Position numbers and translations under genes: made by a program
Part shown: positions 43,758 to 51,682 of the stretch, piece by piece
Position numbering within the stretch: position 1 is the stretch's first letter
Layout: each line of letters begins with the position of its first letter
The notes under the pieces: generated by a model
Seen by the model: the letters and a program-made list of their open reading frames with translations, nothing else
What the model was told of the DNA's origin: nothing
Databases searched by the model: none
Source of the DNA: Longitalea arenae
GTDB lineage: Bacteria; Bacteroidota; Bacteroidia; Chitinophagales; Chitinophagaceae
Length of the DNA: 64,000 bases
Assembly (NCBI RefSeq): GCF_016924755.1
Contig: NZ_JAFFJX010000016.1
Location: forward strand, 62,001-126,000
Reading direction: 5' to 3'

Positions 43758-46478
43758 ATGAAAAAGGTCTTTTTATTGTTTCTTGCCTTATCAACAGGCA
43801 TTTCCGCAGCACTCGCACAAGTACAGGTACAGCACCTGGTCATTGAGAACCTCAGCAACCCCATTGGGCTTGATGTAACCAACCCCCGTTTTAGCTGGCA
43901 ACTCAGTTCTCCGAAGCGGAATGTACTTCAAACAGCATATGAAATAAGAGTAGCAAACGATATAAAGACAATTTCAAAAGGTGATGTTTGGAACTCAGGA
44001 AAGATCATATCAGACCAGTCGGTGCTGGTGCCCTATAATGGCGCTGCACTTGGTTCAGGCAAAAAATATTACTGGCAGGTACGCGTTTGGGATAATACGG
44101 GCAAGGCTTCTGCCTGGAGTGCGCCCGCTTACTGGCAAATGGGGCTGTTGAAACCGGCAGACTGGAAAGCCAGCTGGATCGTACCGGGTTTTGAAGAAGA
44201 CAGCCTGCGCGCCTCACCGTTATTCAGAAAAGAATTCAGCAATAATAAGAAAATAAGATCGGCAGTTGCTTATATCACCGCACATGGATTGTATGAAGCA
44301 CAGATCAACGGCAAAAGAGTAGGCGATGCCTACCTCACTCCGGGGTGGACGAGCTACAACAAGCGCCTGCAATACCAGGCCTATGATGTAACTGATCAGC
44401 TGAAAGCGGGCAATAATGCCATAGGCGTAACCCTGGGCAATGGCTGGTACCGCAGTGATCTCGCCTGGGGAAAAGAGAAAAATAATAGATATGGAAAAGA
44501 TATCGCATTATTGTTTCAGTTAGATATAACATTTACAGATGGCACTACACAAAGCATCGTATCGGATGAAAGCTGGAAATCGGCCACAGGTGCTATCCGG
44601 TATTCAGAGGTATATCACGGGGAAACGATAGATGCCCGCCAGGAAAAAAAGGGTTGGGCCATGGCTGGTTACGATGATGCGGCCTGGAGCCCTGCAAAAC
44701 GCGCCGAATTTTCAAAAGACGTTTTACTGGCTACCTACAATGAACCGGTTAAAAAACATGAAACTTTTAAGCCGGTACGAATCTTTAAAACACCAGCGGG
44801 TGAGCAGGTGATCGACTTCGGGCAAAACCTCGTTGGCTGGGTAGTGCTGAAAGCAAAAGGAAAAGAAGGCGACAGGATCACTGTATCGCATGCGGAAGTG
44901 TTGGATAAAGCCGGAAATTTTTACACCGAGAACCTTCGTGTGGCAAAAGCACAGGACATATATATATTAAAAGGGAATGAAGAAGAAACTTTTGAACCGC
45001 ATTTCACCTGGCATGGTTTCCGCTTTATAAAAGTAGAAGGTTATCCCGGCGAATTAATACCCGAAAATTTCACGGCAGTGGCCCTGTATTCTGATATGAG
45101 ACCAGCCGGCAGCTTCACTTCTTCTAACAATTTAATAAACCAGTTGCAGCGAAATATAGAATGGGGACTGAAAGGCAATTTCCTGGATGTGCCCACCGAT
45201 TGCCCGCAACGTGATGAGCGCCTGGGTTGGACCGGCGATGCACAGGTATTCTTTCGCACAGCTACTTTTTTACAGGATTGCAATAATTTTTTTAACAAGT
45301 GGCTGAAGGATCTGTCGGCCGACCAATTCGCCAGTGGCAGCATTCCGCATGTTATTCCCAACGTGATGGGCAATGGTGGTGGCAGCGCCGGCTGGGGCGA
45401 TGTGGCAACGATCATTCCCTGGAGCATGTATATAACCTATGGCGACAAAAGAGTACTGGAAGAACAATTCAGCAGTATGAAGGCCTGGGTTGATTATATG
45501 ACCAGCCAAAGCACCAACGACCTTTGGAATAAAGGCAATCATTATGGCGACTGGCTCTTTTACAGCGTGAACAATGACCGTGACGGAAGATCGGCTATCA
45601 CCGACAAGTACTTTATAGCGCAATGTTTTTATGCGCACTCTACCCAGCTGCTGATAAACGCGGCCAGAATTCTTGGTAAAACCGAGGAAGCCACCAAATA
45701 CACGGCCTTGCTCAACAGAATAAAAGATGCTTTTTTAAAAGAATACACCACCTTGAACGGCGCTACCACCAGCAATACGCAAACCTCCTATGTGCTGGCC
45801 CTGCACTTTGATATGCTGCCGGAATCAATGCGGCAGCAGGCGGCAGACCGGCTGGTGAAAAACATCAAGCAATATAATAATCATCTTAGCACCGGCTTTT
45901 TGGGCACGCCCTATCTCTGCCATGTGCTTAGTCGTTTCGGTTATACCGATGTGGCATATACCCTGTTACTGCAGGAAAGCTATCCTTCCTGGTTATACCC
46001 GGTGAAAATGGGCGCCACTACCATTTGGGAACGTTGGGATGGCATCCGGCCTGATAGCACTTTTCAAACCGCCACCATGAACTCTTTCAATCACTATGCA
46101 TACGGCGCCATTGGCGACTGGATGTATCGCGTAATGGCCGGACTGGATACCGATGAAGAAGCAGTCGGTTATAAAAAGATCAGGGTACAACCGAAGATCG
46201 GCGGCGGCTTTACCCAGGCAGCAGCCACTTACACCACGCGCTATGGAAAATTGTCTTCCGCCTGGAAAATAGAAAATGAAAGGTTATTGTTCGATGTAAC
46301 CATACCTGCCAATACCACCGCTACTATCTATATTCCACTGAAGGGATCAGATGAAGTATTGGAGAACGGCAATCCATTAAGCGCAGCCAAAGAGATAGAG
46401 GTGGTTGGAAAGGAAAAAGAATATTACGTGGTAAAGGTTGGTTCGGGAGTGTACAGATTTAGCGCAAATTGGAAGTAA
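43758..46478 (+). CDS. Alpha-L-rhamnosidase, GH78
   Basis: A 906-residue secreted rhamnosidase with signal peptide MKKVFLLFLALSTGISAALA. The N-terminal fibronectin-like and beta-sandwich domains (LSNPIGLDVTNPRFSWQLSS; VAYITAHGLYEAQINGKRVGD; YQAYDVTDQLKAGNN) precede the (alpha/alpha)6 barrel. The barrel carries the catalytic-acid region DCPQRDERLGWTGDAQVF and the later GATTIWERWDGIRPD. A C-terminal Ig-like domain closes the protein. It removes terminal alpha-L-rhamnose from glycans or glycosides. It lies after a terminator and a 251-bp gap, so its membership in the glucan locus is uncertain. Confidence 0.93.
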   Translation: MKKVFLLFLALSTGISAALAQVQVQHLVIENLSNPIGLDVTNPRFSWQLSSPKRNVLQTAYEIRVANDIKTISKGDVWNSGKIISDQSVLVPYNGAALGSGKKYYWQVRVWDNTGKASAWSAPAYWQMGLLKPADWKASWIVPGFEEDSLRASPLFRKEFSNNKKIRSAVAYITAHGLYEAQINGKRVGDAYLTPGWTSYNKRLQYQAYDVTDQLKAGNNAIGVTLGNGWYRSDLAWGKEKNNRYGKDIALLFQLDITFTDGTTQSIVSDESWKSATGAIRYSEVYHGETIDARQEKKGWAMAGYDDAAWSPAKRAEFSKDVLLATYNEPVKKHETFKPVRIFKTPAGEQVIDFGQNLVGWVVLKAKGKEGDRITVSHAEVLDKAGNFYTENLRVAKAQDIYILKGNEEETFEPHFTWHGFRFIKVEGYPGELIPENFTAVALYSDMRPAGSFTSSNNLINQLQRNIEWGLKGNFLDVPTDCPQRDERLGWTGDAQVFFRTATFLQDCNNFFNKWLKDLSADQFASGSIPHVIPNVMGNGGGSAGWGDVATIIPWSMYITYGDKRVLEEQFSSMKAWVDYMTSQSTNDLWNKGNHYGDWLFYSVNNDRDGRSAITDKYFIAQCFYAHSTQLLINAARILGKTEEATKYTALLNRIKDAFLKEYTTLNGATTSNTQTSYVLALHFDMLPESMRQQAADRLVKNIKQYNNHLSTGFLGTPYLCHVLSRFGYTDVAYTLLLQESYPSWLYPVKMGATTIWERWDGIRPDSTFQTATMNSFNHYAYGAIGDWMYRVMAGLDTDEEAVGYKKIRVQPKIGGGFTQAAATYTTRYGKLSSAWKIENERLLFDVTIPANTTATIYIPLKGSDEVLENGNPLSAAKEIEVVGKEKEYYVVKVGSGVYRFSANWK

Positions 46479-46511
46479 GCAATCGCTTTCCATGGCGTAA
46501 AAATTGCTGCA

Positions 46512-47780
46512 ATGGAGGAAAGAAGTCAAATGCATAACTTATCCAGTGCAAAGGATCTCGACGCGTTGATCGAAGCTGCAGGCGACAAAAAAGTGGTAAT
46601 GCTCGGCGAAGCATCCCATGGAACACACGAATACTACACCTGGCGCACGGCCATTTCAAAAAGACTTATCGAAGAATGCGGGTTCAATTTTATTGCCGTT
46701 GAAGGAGATTGGCCCGATTGTTATAAGATCAACCGGTACATCAAGGGTTATAAAGATGCCGGTAATAACATCCATGAGGTTTTGCAGGTATTTGACAGAT
46801 GGCCTACCTGGATGTGGGCCAACTGGGAAACCGCTGCCCTGGCCGAATGGCTGCGCGAATACAACCAGCGCTTAAGCATGGAAAAGAAAGTAGGTTTTTA
46901 CGGACTGGATGTTTACAGCCTGTGGGATTCCATGGATGCAATGGTTAAATACCTCGATAAAGAAGACGGTGAAGCGGCTTCGTCGGTCAAAGCGGCCATA
47001 CATTGTTTTGAACCCTTTCGCGAAAGGGAACAGGCCTATGCATATTCTTTAAAGGAACATAACTGCCGCGATACGGTGCTGGCACTGCTCAAAGAGATCC
47101 GGATGAAAGCGCAATTCCTCAATGGCGAGCGGGAGGCTGGTTTCAATACCGAACAGAATGCATTGATCGCGGTGAACGCAGAAAAATATTACAGCAGTTT
47201 GATCGGCTTCGATAACGACAGCTGGAACATTCGCGATACCCACATGATGGAAACGCTGGAACGATTGCTGGCATTTCATGGCCCAGACGCCAGAGGAATT
47301 GTGTGGGAACATAACACCCATATCGGCGATGCAAGGGCCACAGACATGAAGCAGGAAGGCATGGTGAATATTGGTGAATTAGGCAGAAAACGATATGGTG
47401 AAGAAGAGGTCTTCCTGGTTGGCTTTGGTTCGTATAAAGGCACTGTTCTGGCAGGTGAAGCCTGGGGCGCTCAAATGGAGGAAATGGATGTGCCGCCTGC
47501 ACGGCCGGGCAGTGTTGAAGAAGCCCTGCATTTACGCGGTAGCAATGACCGTTATATGATCTTTAAGGAAGAAACCGATCGCTTGTTTGATCTGCGTATA
47601 GGCCATCGGGCAATTGGCGTTGTATACGACCCCGGAAGAGAAAGGTTTGGAAATTATGTGCCCACGATCCTGAACCAGCGCTATGATGCCTTTGTGTATA
47701 TCGATACCACGCAGGCTTTGCATGCCCTGCATTTGCCGGAAGGCCATCAAATGCCGGAAACATATCCATTTGGGGTTTGA
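46512..47780 (+). CDS. Erythromycin-esterase-family hydrolase
   Basis: A 422-residue member of the EreA/EreB-like superfamily. Conserved motifs are MLGEASHGTHEYYTWRTAISKRLIEE, FIAVEGDWPDCYKINRYI, WMWANWETAALAEWLREYN and GIVWEHNTHIGDARATDM, which include the catalytic His and Glu residues. No signal peptide is present. Many chromosomal members do not hydrolyse macrolides and their substrates are unknown, so resistance should not be assumed. It starts 33 bp after the rhamnosidase gene, so the two may be co-transcribed, and it is convergent with the phage-type repressor gene at a 2-bp distance. Confidence 0.85.
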   Translation: MEERSQMHNLSSAKDLDALIEAAGDKKVVMLGEASHGTHEYYTWRTAISKRLIEECGFNFIAVEGDWPDCYKINRYIKGYKDAGNNIHEVLQVFDRWPTWMWANWETAALAEWLREYNQRLSMEKKVGFYGLDVYSLWDSMDAMVKYLDKEDGEAASSVKAAIHCFEPFREREQAYAYSLKEHNCRDTVLALLKEIRMKAQFLNGEREAGFNTEQNALIAVNAEKYYSSLIGFDNDSWNIRDTHMMETLERLLAFHGPDARGIVWEHNTHIGDARATDMKQEGMVNIGELGRKRYGEEEVFLVGFGSYKGTVLAGEAWGAQMEEMDVPPARPGSVEEALHLRGSNDRYMIFKEETDRLFDLRIGHRAIGVVYDPGRERFGNYVPTILNQRYDAFVYIDTTQALHALHLPEGHQMPETYPFGV

Positions 47781-47782
47781 GC

Positions 47783-48655
47783 TTATTGCTGCCCCATACG
47801 TTGTTTCAACATAGCCAGTTCGGCCTCAATATTTACCAGGCGCTTGTAAATTTCACCTGGTCCGGGCAATTGCCTTGTCCAGCGTTCTACTACATACCAG
47901 ATCTCTGCTACTTCATCCACATCCAGCACGATCGTAGGAAATTCCCCGGCATGATTATTATCGCTTTTGACAATGATCTTTCCTTCATGATACCGGTTGA
48001 TCAATCGCTTGATCAATATTCCCTGGCTGCGGGTAACCAGCACATATACCCGGTCATCACGAACATCTGAAATGTCGGCCCAGCGCGAGATTACCCGGTC
48101 TGCATCCTGCAGGGTTGGGAACATGGAATGACCTTCCACTTCAAAAATGCGGTAGGTGCCGTTGGTATAGCCGGGCAGGCGGTATGCTGATAAGGACTGA
48201 ATGAATTGAGGATCTCCGTAACCTAACATATACCCTGCCCTGGCTTTTACGGGAACGTATATAATGTTCTCTTCACCCTGGCTGTCCATGGTGATGATCT
48301 TGGGCGCCTGAAAACGGCGAAAAGGAAAAAGCGTGCTGCCTACTACCGAAACCGGAAATTCATCAGTGCTTTGATCCGGCTCGTTTTCAGTGATTTTGTG
48401 ACTTTCTTTTTGCTCATCTTCTTCCCTGTATTCCACCAAACCGCCTTTTGCAAGGTCAACGCTCACCAGCTCATCGATCGAAATGTCGAAAAATGAGGCA
48501 ATTTTTTCTAATGTTCCCAAATCTGGCTCTGAATGAGTTGTCTCGTAATTAGAAAAGGTATTACGCTTCAAACCCAATGCGGTGGCCACTTCTGCCTGAG
48601 TCAGCCCTTTTTTCTTCCTTAAGTAGGAAAGGTTGGGTGCAAAAAAAGTCGACAT
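47783..48655 (-). CDS. Phage-type repressor: XRE HTH + S24 LexA-like autopeptidase
   Basis: A 290-residue CI-like repressor. The N-terminal XRE HTH is LSYLRKKKGLTQAEVATALGLKRNTFSNYETTHSEPDL (residues 9-46). A charged linker follows, then the S24 domain with a candidate Ala140-Gly141 self-cleavage site in VKARAGYMLGY, Ser177 in EGHSMFPTL and Lys216 in ILIKRLI, spaced as in LexA. All residues needed for RecA-stimulated autocleavage are therefore present. It is divergent from a Cro-like gene across a palindromic control region and looks like the master switch of the DnaA-like/Gam module to its right. Confidence 0.88.
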   Translation of the reverse strand: MSTFFAPNLSYLRKKKGLTQAEVATALGLKRNTFSNYETTHSEPDLGTLEKIASFFDISIDELVSVDLAKGGLVEYREEDEQKESHKITENEPDQSTDEFPVSVVGSTLFPFRRFQAPKIITMDSQGEENIIYVPVKARAGYMLGYGDPQFIQSLSAYRLPGYTNGTYRIFEVEGHSMFPTLQDADRVISRWADISDVRDDRVYVLVTRSQGILIKRLINRYHEGKIIVKSDNNHAGEFPTIVLDVDEVAEIWYVVERWTRQLPGPGEIYKRLVNIEAELAMLKQRMGQQ

Positions 48656-48669
48656 AAAGTAAAATTTTT

Positions 48670-48704
48670 TGCCTCAAAAGTTGGTAATGTCCAAAATTGA
48701 GGCA
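48670..48704. promoter_or_regulatory. Candidate repressor operator (inverted repeat)
   Basis: TGCCTCAA (48670-48677) and TTGAGGCA (48697-48704) are perfect 8-bp arms separated by 19 bp. They lie between the divergent repressor and Cro-like genes and overlap the promoter of the latter from -33 to -7. Confidence 0.6.
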
Positions 48705-48712
48705 TATATTTG
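48681..48712 (+). promoter_or_regulatory. Promoter of the Cro-like gene
   Basis: TTG (48681-48683), a 21-bp spacer and TATATTTG (48705-48712) match the Bacteroidota promoter. The spacing is identical to that of the paaA promoter. The right arm of the inverted repeat abuts the -7 element. Confidence 0.7.
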
Positions 48713-48713
48713 C

Positions 48714-48732
48714 TGTATCGAAAAACGATACA
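48714..48732. promoter_or_regulatory. Second palindrome at the transcript start
   Basis: TGTATCG-AAAAA-CGATACA has perfect 7-bp arms. It sits directly after the -7 element and ends 3 bp before the ATG at 48736, so it could be an operator or a 5'-end hairpin in the mRNA. Confidence 0.5.
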
Positions 48733-48735
48733 AGT

Positions 48736-48978
48736 ATGCAGGGGGCTAAAAGTATGCAAAAAAATAACGAAACCGTACTACGCAGGCGCGATGTGGCTGC
48801 GCTGGTCGCAGAAATCCATGGGGTTACTGCCGATCATGTGAGAAAGGTGATACGGGGTGATCGTGACAATGTGCAGATAATGGCCACCTACATGCATATT
48901 ATCGAGAACGATAATTTACTGTTACGTGCTGCAAAGAATATCGTGCCATTTACTACAGACCCAAATGCAGGAACATGA
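48736..48978 (+). CDS. Small Cro-like phage regulator
   Basis: An 80-residue protein starting at ATG 48736 (or 48754); the frame is open from 48697 but that lies upstream of the promoter. The core RRRDVAALVAEIHGVTADHVRKVIRGDRDNVQIM is a helix-turn-helix of the kind found in Bacteroidota phage early regions, and the end LRAAKNIVPF is typical of these small proteins. It is divergent from the S24 repressor, the classic cI/cro arrangement, and is probably the counter-regulator. Confidence 0.7.
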   Translation: MQGAKSMQKNNETVLRRRDVAALVAEIHGVTADHVRKVIRGDRDNVQIMATYMHIIENDNLLLRAAKNIVPFTTDPNAGT

Positions 48979-48987
48979 AATATCGAT

Positions 48988-49022
48988 AGCCTGATCCTGG
49001 CTTCTTCTCCCGGGCTTTTTTT
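48988..49022 (+). terminator. Possible terminator after the Cro-like gene
   Basis: AGCCTG (48988-48993) can pair with CGGGCT (49011-49016; one wobble), followed by seven Ts. The stem is short, so this is tentative. Confidence 0.45.
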
Positions 49023-49100
49023 CTGATACTGCTTCTTGTGCTGACTGATCTTTTCCAGACGCTTTTATTGTTTGACCCTTTAAAACGATGAACTAAAATT

Positions 49101-49185
49101 TATTAATAACATATTCTATACCGGTTGGGCAAATGGCCTGCCAGCGTATAAAACGGCTTATTAATCGATCTATTAATGTATTAAA
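49101..49185. repeat. TATTAAT repeats upstream of the DnaA-like gene
   Basis: TATTAAT occurs at 49101-49107, 49159-49165 and 49171-49177, with TATTAAA at 49179-49185, in an AT-rich stretch that ends 13 bp before the ATG. The last three copies lie within 27 bp. They may be a protein-binding cluster or an easily unwound region. Confidence 0.45.
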
Positions 49186-49197
49186 CCGCCTTAACTT

Positions 49198-49692
49198 ATG
49201 ACACAAATGTTATTACAAAGAAAAGCAAAGCCAAGCTATAAAAACGGACATGCCATGACCGTACATACGAGAAGAGAGCTGTCGATCGTAAGCCATGTTA
49301 TTACCCGTGCCCAGCATGAGATCCAGGAACAGGCTGGTATTGATGTGATCCTCATCCCCCGCTATTCAAATAAACTGGTGGAAGAGGAAGTGAAACAACT
49401 CTTCGAAGCCATGTGCGATTGCTGGAATGTGCAACTATCATGGGTAAGTGATAAAAGCCGGGCGAACGACCGGCCAACCATGCGAAAATTATTGTGGATG
49501 GCAGGCAAGAAAAGATTCCCGCATATCTCTTACAGCCTCCTGGCTAATCTTACAGGTGCTACTGATCACGCAGGTGTGATCAAGGGTATCAGAAGTGGAT
49601 ATAACTGGTTGAATGTGCAGGATGAAAAGATCCTGAAATATTATGAACCTGTGAAAAACTATTTCAATGAATGCCAGGAAGAGCCGGTATAA
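49198..49692 (+). CDS. DnaA domain-IV-like DNA-binding protein (phage-type)
   Basis: A 164-residue protein whose C-terminal two thirds resemble the DNA-binding domain IV of DnaA: RANDRPTMRKLLWMAGKKRFPHISYSLLANLTGATDHAGVIKGIRSGYNWL, where the signature DHTTV of DnaA appears as DHAGV. There is no AAA+ ATPase domain. The N-terminal part (ELSIVSHVITRAQHEIQEQ) is helical. Such truncated DnaA-like proteins are common in Bacteroidota phages and mobile elements, perhaps recognising an origin or regulating replication. It is followed by the Gam homologue at 61 bp and belongs to the same module. Confidence 0.7.
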   Translation: MTQMLLQRKAKPSYKNGHAMTVHTRRELSIVSHVITRAQHEIQEQAGIDVILIPRYSNKLVEEEVKQLFEAMCDCWNVQLSWVSDKSRANDRPTMRKLLWMAGKKRFPHISYSLLANLTGATDHAGVIKGIRSGYNWLNVQDEKILKYYEPVKNYFNECQEEPV

Positions 49693-49753
49693 CTGCTCTT
49701 CCTCCTTTTCACAGGCTGAAGGAATCAATTTCATAACCATAAAAAATTTAAAC

Positions 49754-50275
49754 ATGTTCCGCGAAAAAAAGAAAGTGATCATCAATGTAAATTATGATCA
49801 GGCCCAGGAGGCTTCTGCCCGTTATGCTGAGATCTCAGCCCGGCTCAACATTATCGAAGCGCAAATGAATGAACGTATCAACAACATTAGAAATCAGTTC
49901 CAGGATGAGATCATCCAGCTCACCCTGGAAAAAGAACAGCAAATGGATCTGTTGGAGATCTACGCAAAAGAGCAAAAAGACAGCTGGGGCCGCCGTAAAA
50001 GTCTTGATCTGTTACATAGTGTGATCGGTTTTCGTACAGGAACGCCCAAGGTCACCAAAGACCGCAAATTCAGCTGGGACGATGTGCTGGAGATGGTTAA
50101 AGAAAAATTCCCTTCATTGGTTCGGGTAAAATGCGAACTCGATAAAGAAGCCATCATTGCCATGCGCGAAGAGAAACAGTTCCAGGATCTGCAAAAGACC
50201 TGTTTTATAGATGTAGTGCAGGATGAAACCTTTTTTATAGAACCCAAGTTGCAGGCATTGTTACGCGTTGCTTAA
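49754..50275 (+). CDS. Host-nuclease inhibitor Gam-family protein (Mu Gam-like DNA-end binder)
   Basis: A 173-residue Gam-like protein from ATG 49754; the frame is open from 49667 but that part lies inside the previous gene. Residues 10-75 form a long coiled coil (EISARLNIIEAQMNERINNI; EIIQLTLEKEQQMDLLEIYA). The core follows: SVIGFRTGTPKVTKDRKFSWDDVLEMVKEKFP and LDKEAIIAMREEKQFQDL, the signature of Gam. Mu Gam binds double-stranded DNA ends as a Ku-like dimer and blocks RecBCD-type nucleases. No transposase, MuB or structural gene is nearby, so this is either a prophage relic or a retained end-protection module. Confidence 0.85.
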   Translation: MFREKKKVIINVNYDQAQEASARYAEISARLNIIEAQMNERINNIRNQFQDEIIQLTLEKEQQMDLLEIYAKEQKDSWGRRKSLDLLHSVIGFRTGTPKVTKDRKFSWDDVLEMVKEKFPSLVRVKCELDKEAIIAMREEKQFQDLQKTCFIDVVQDETFFIEPKLQALLRVA

Positions 50276-50357
50276 GCGCAATAAATAATGGGGCCTGATT
50301 TAAAGATCTTGTTTCATAGCTAGTAAGTAGAGCCGTTCTGTTTCTACAGGATGGCAT

Positions 50358-50987
50358 TTAACTTTTTCTGCCGGCCGATAGAATAACTTCATACACAAAT
50401 AAAGGAACAGCCCAGCCAAACCAGAACAGGGAAGGTGAAATGTCTTCAAAACTTCCCAGTTTTTGAATAAAAGGCATTTTCAACAGCAGGCCGGAAATAA
50501 GAAATGCGACAGTAACAATATAACTCCGGGTCATCCATTCTTTGTGGAGTTTGAATTTTCTTTTAATAGCGCTTCTATATGCAATATAAGTGGAAATGAT
50601 CCACACGCTTACCCATACCTGTGCGGAAAATGCATAAGGGCCATTCACGGCATAGGCGGTGGTATAAGCTAAGACCACAGCACAAATGGAGCTGACTAAT
50701 ACGGCCAGCAGGTACAAAATGCCAAGGATGCGGTGCAACCTCCAGTTATCTTGTTGAAACCGCTTCCAGAACTGTAAAGGACCTAACAGCAGGGCGCCGC
50801 CACCGGCTGTTATATGAGCGATGAGAAACCACCGGAATTTAAAATATTTGCCCAATGCTTCGGGGGTTAGTTGCAAATAATGGTCGGCCCCATGCATGAA
50901 AGTGTACGTTAATACAAGAACGCCCAGCCAGGAAAATATAGGCAGAATATCTGCCGTGCCCCAATTCTTAAATTGTAAATTTTTCAT
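50358..50987 (-). CDS. DUF2306-type integral membrane protein
   Basis: A 209-residue protein with six or so membrane helices (ILPIFSWLGVLVLTYTFMHG; FLIAHITAGGGALLLGPLQF; LGILYLLAVLVSSICAVVLA; WVSVWIISTYIAYRSA; YIVTVAFLISGLLL; LFWFGWAVPLFVYEVIL). The pattern HITAGGGALLLGPLQFW and NWRLHRILGILYL plus LHKEWMTRSYIVT is that of DUF2306, whose histidines might bind haem or metal. The function is unknown. It is divergent from an HxlR regulator, which probably controls it. Confidence 0.8.
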   Translation of the reverse strand: MKNLQFKNWGTADILPIFSWLGVLVLTYTFMHGADHYLQLTPEALGKYFKFRWFLIAHITAGGGALLLGPLQFWKRFQQDNWRLHRILGILYLLAVLVSSICAVVLAYTTAYAVNGPYAFSAQVWVSVWIISTYIAYRSAIKRKFKLHKEWMTRSYIVTVAFLISGLLLKMPFIQKLGSFEDISPSLFWFGWAVPLFVYEVILSAGRKS

Positions 50988-51049
50988 ATTGTGTAGATTC
51001 GATGAGGCAAAGTTTCGGCAAGCGTCAAAAAGAAAAAATAACCGATTAA

Positions 51050-51086
51050 TTATTCCTATACCGAAAAATTATTCAGTATGGAATAA
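51050..51086. promoter_or_regulatory. Candidate HxlR operator
   Basis: TTATTCC-T-ATAC (51050-51061) faces GTAT-GGAATAA (51076-51086): arms of 7 + 4 bp, complementary apart from one extra base. It lies in the 156-bp region between the divergent DUF2306 and HxlR genes. Confidence 0.5.
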
Positions 51087-51143
51087 AGCTGTTCCGGCGG
51101 CGGGATTATGCACGGAATGAATTAATTTTAAGCTAAAAAAAAC

Positions 51144-51557
51144 ATGTACGAGCGGAAGATAAAGGAAGACCTGGATTGTGGGATTGTCGTAGCCATGAAA
51201 GTATTTGGCGCCAAATGGAAGCCCTGTATCATCGATGCCATCAGCCGCGGTATAAAACGGCCCAGCGAGCTGCACCGGGAAATAACATCAACCAGTGCCC
51301 GCGTCATTGATATGCAGTTAAGTGAGCTGGTCGATTATGGAATTGTGAGCAAGAAAATATTCCCCGGCTTTCCTTTATGTGTGGAGTATTCACTCACGGA
51401 GGTAGGCGAAACCATAGTGCCTATTTTGATGCAGTTGAATCAATGGGGATTGAAGAATAAAGACCTGGTTAAGAACAAAGACAATCAGCCATTACATGTT
51501 GAATTGCCCGCCGAAGCAAGATTCATCCAGCCCCGTAACTGTTTAGCTAATAATTGA
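51144..51557 (+). CDS. HxlR-family winged-helix transcriptional regulator
   Basis: A 137-residue winged-helix protein. Residues 10-100 match HxlR: DCGIVVAMKVFGAKWKPCIIDAISRGIKRPSELHREI, STSARVIDMQLSELVDYGIVSKKIFPGFPLCVEYSLTEVG, ETIVPILMQLNQWG. Cys residues occur at the N-terminus and in KPCIID, so thiol or aldehyde sensing as in some HxlR members is possible. It is divergent from the DUF2306 gene, with a palindrome between, and ends at a strong palindromic terminator. Confidence 0.9.
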   Translation: MYERKIKEDLDCGIVVAMKVFGAKWKPCIIDAISRGIKRPSELHREITSTSARVIDMQLSELVDYGIVSKKIFPGFPLCVEYSLTEVGETIVPILMQLNQWGLKNKDLVKNKDNQPLHVELPAEARFIQPRNCLANN

Positions 51558-51570
51558 ATTTGACATAAAA

Positions 51571-51610
51571 ATAGAAAATCCCGGTCTCCATGGAGACCGG
51601 GATTTTCTAT
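51571..51610. terminator. Terminator made of a 40-bp perfect palindrome
   Basis: The 20 bases ATAGAAAATCCCGGTCTCCA are followed immediately by their exact reverse complement, centred between 51590 and 51591. A/T-rich ends allow it to terminate in both directions. It lies 13 bp after the HxlR stop and 73 bp from the convergent isoprenoid-enzyme gene. Confidence 0.85.
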
Positions 51611-51682
51611 TTAAAAATGTTGATTTAGTAGGCAAACCAGCCAACGCCTTCATGAAATCCTGCGGAACCGAATTAAATTAAA

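Noticed and set aside
46512-47780. Reading the erythromycin-esterase-family gene as macrolide resistance
   Set aside because: Family members on chromosomes often lack macrolide activity and nothing around the gene indicates a resistance element.
47783-50275. An intact prophage
   Set aside because: No integrase, transposase, portal, capsid, tail or lysis genes follow; the next genes are ordinary chromosomal ones.
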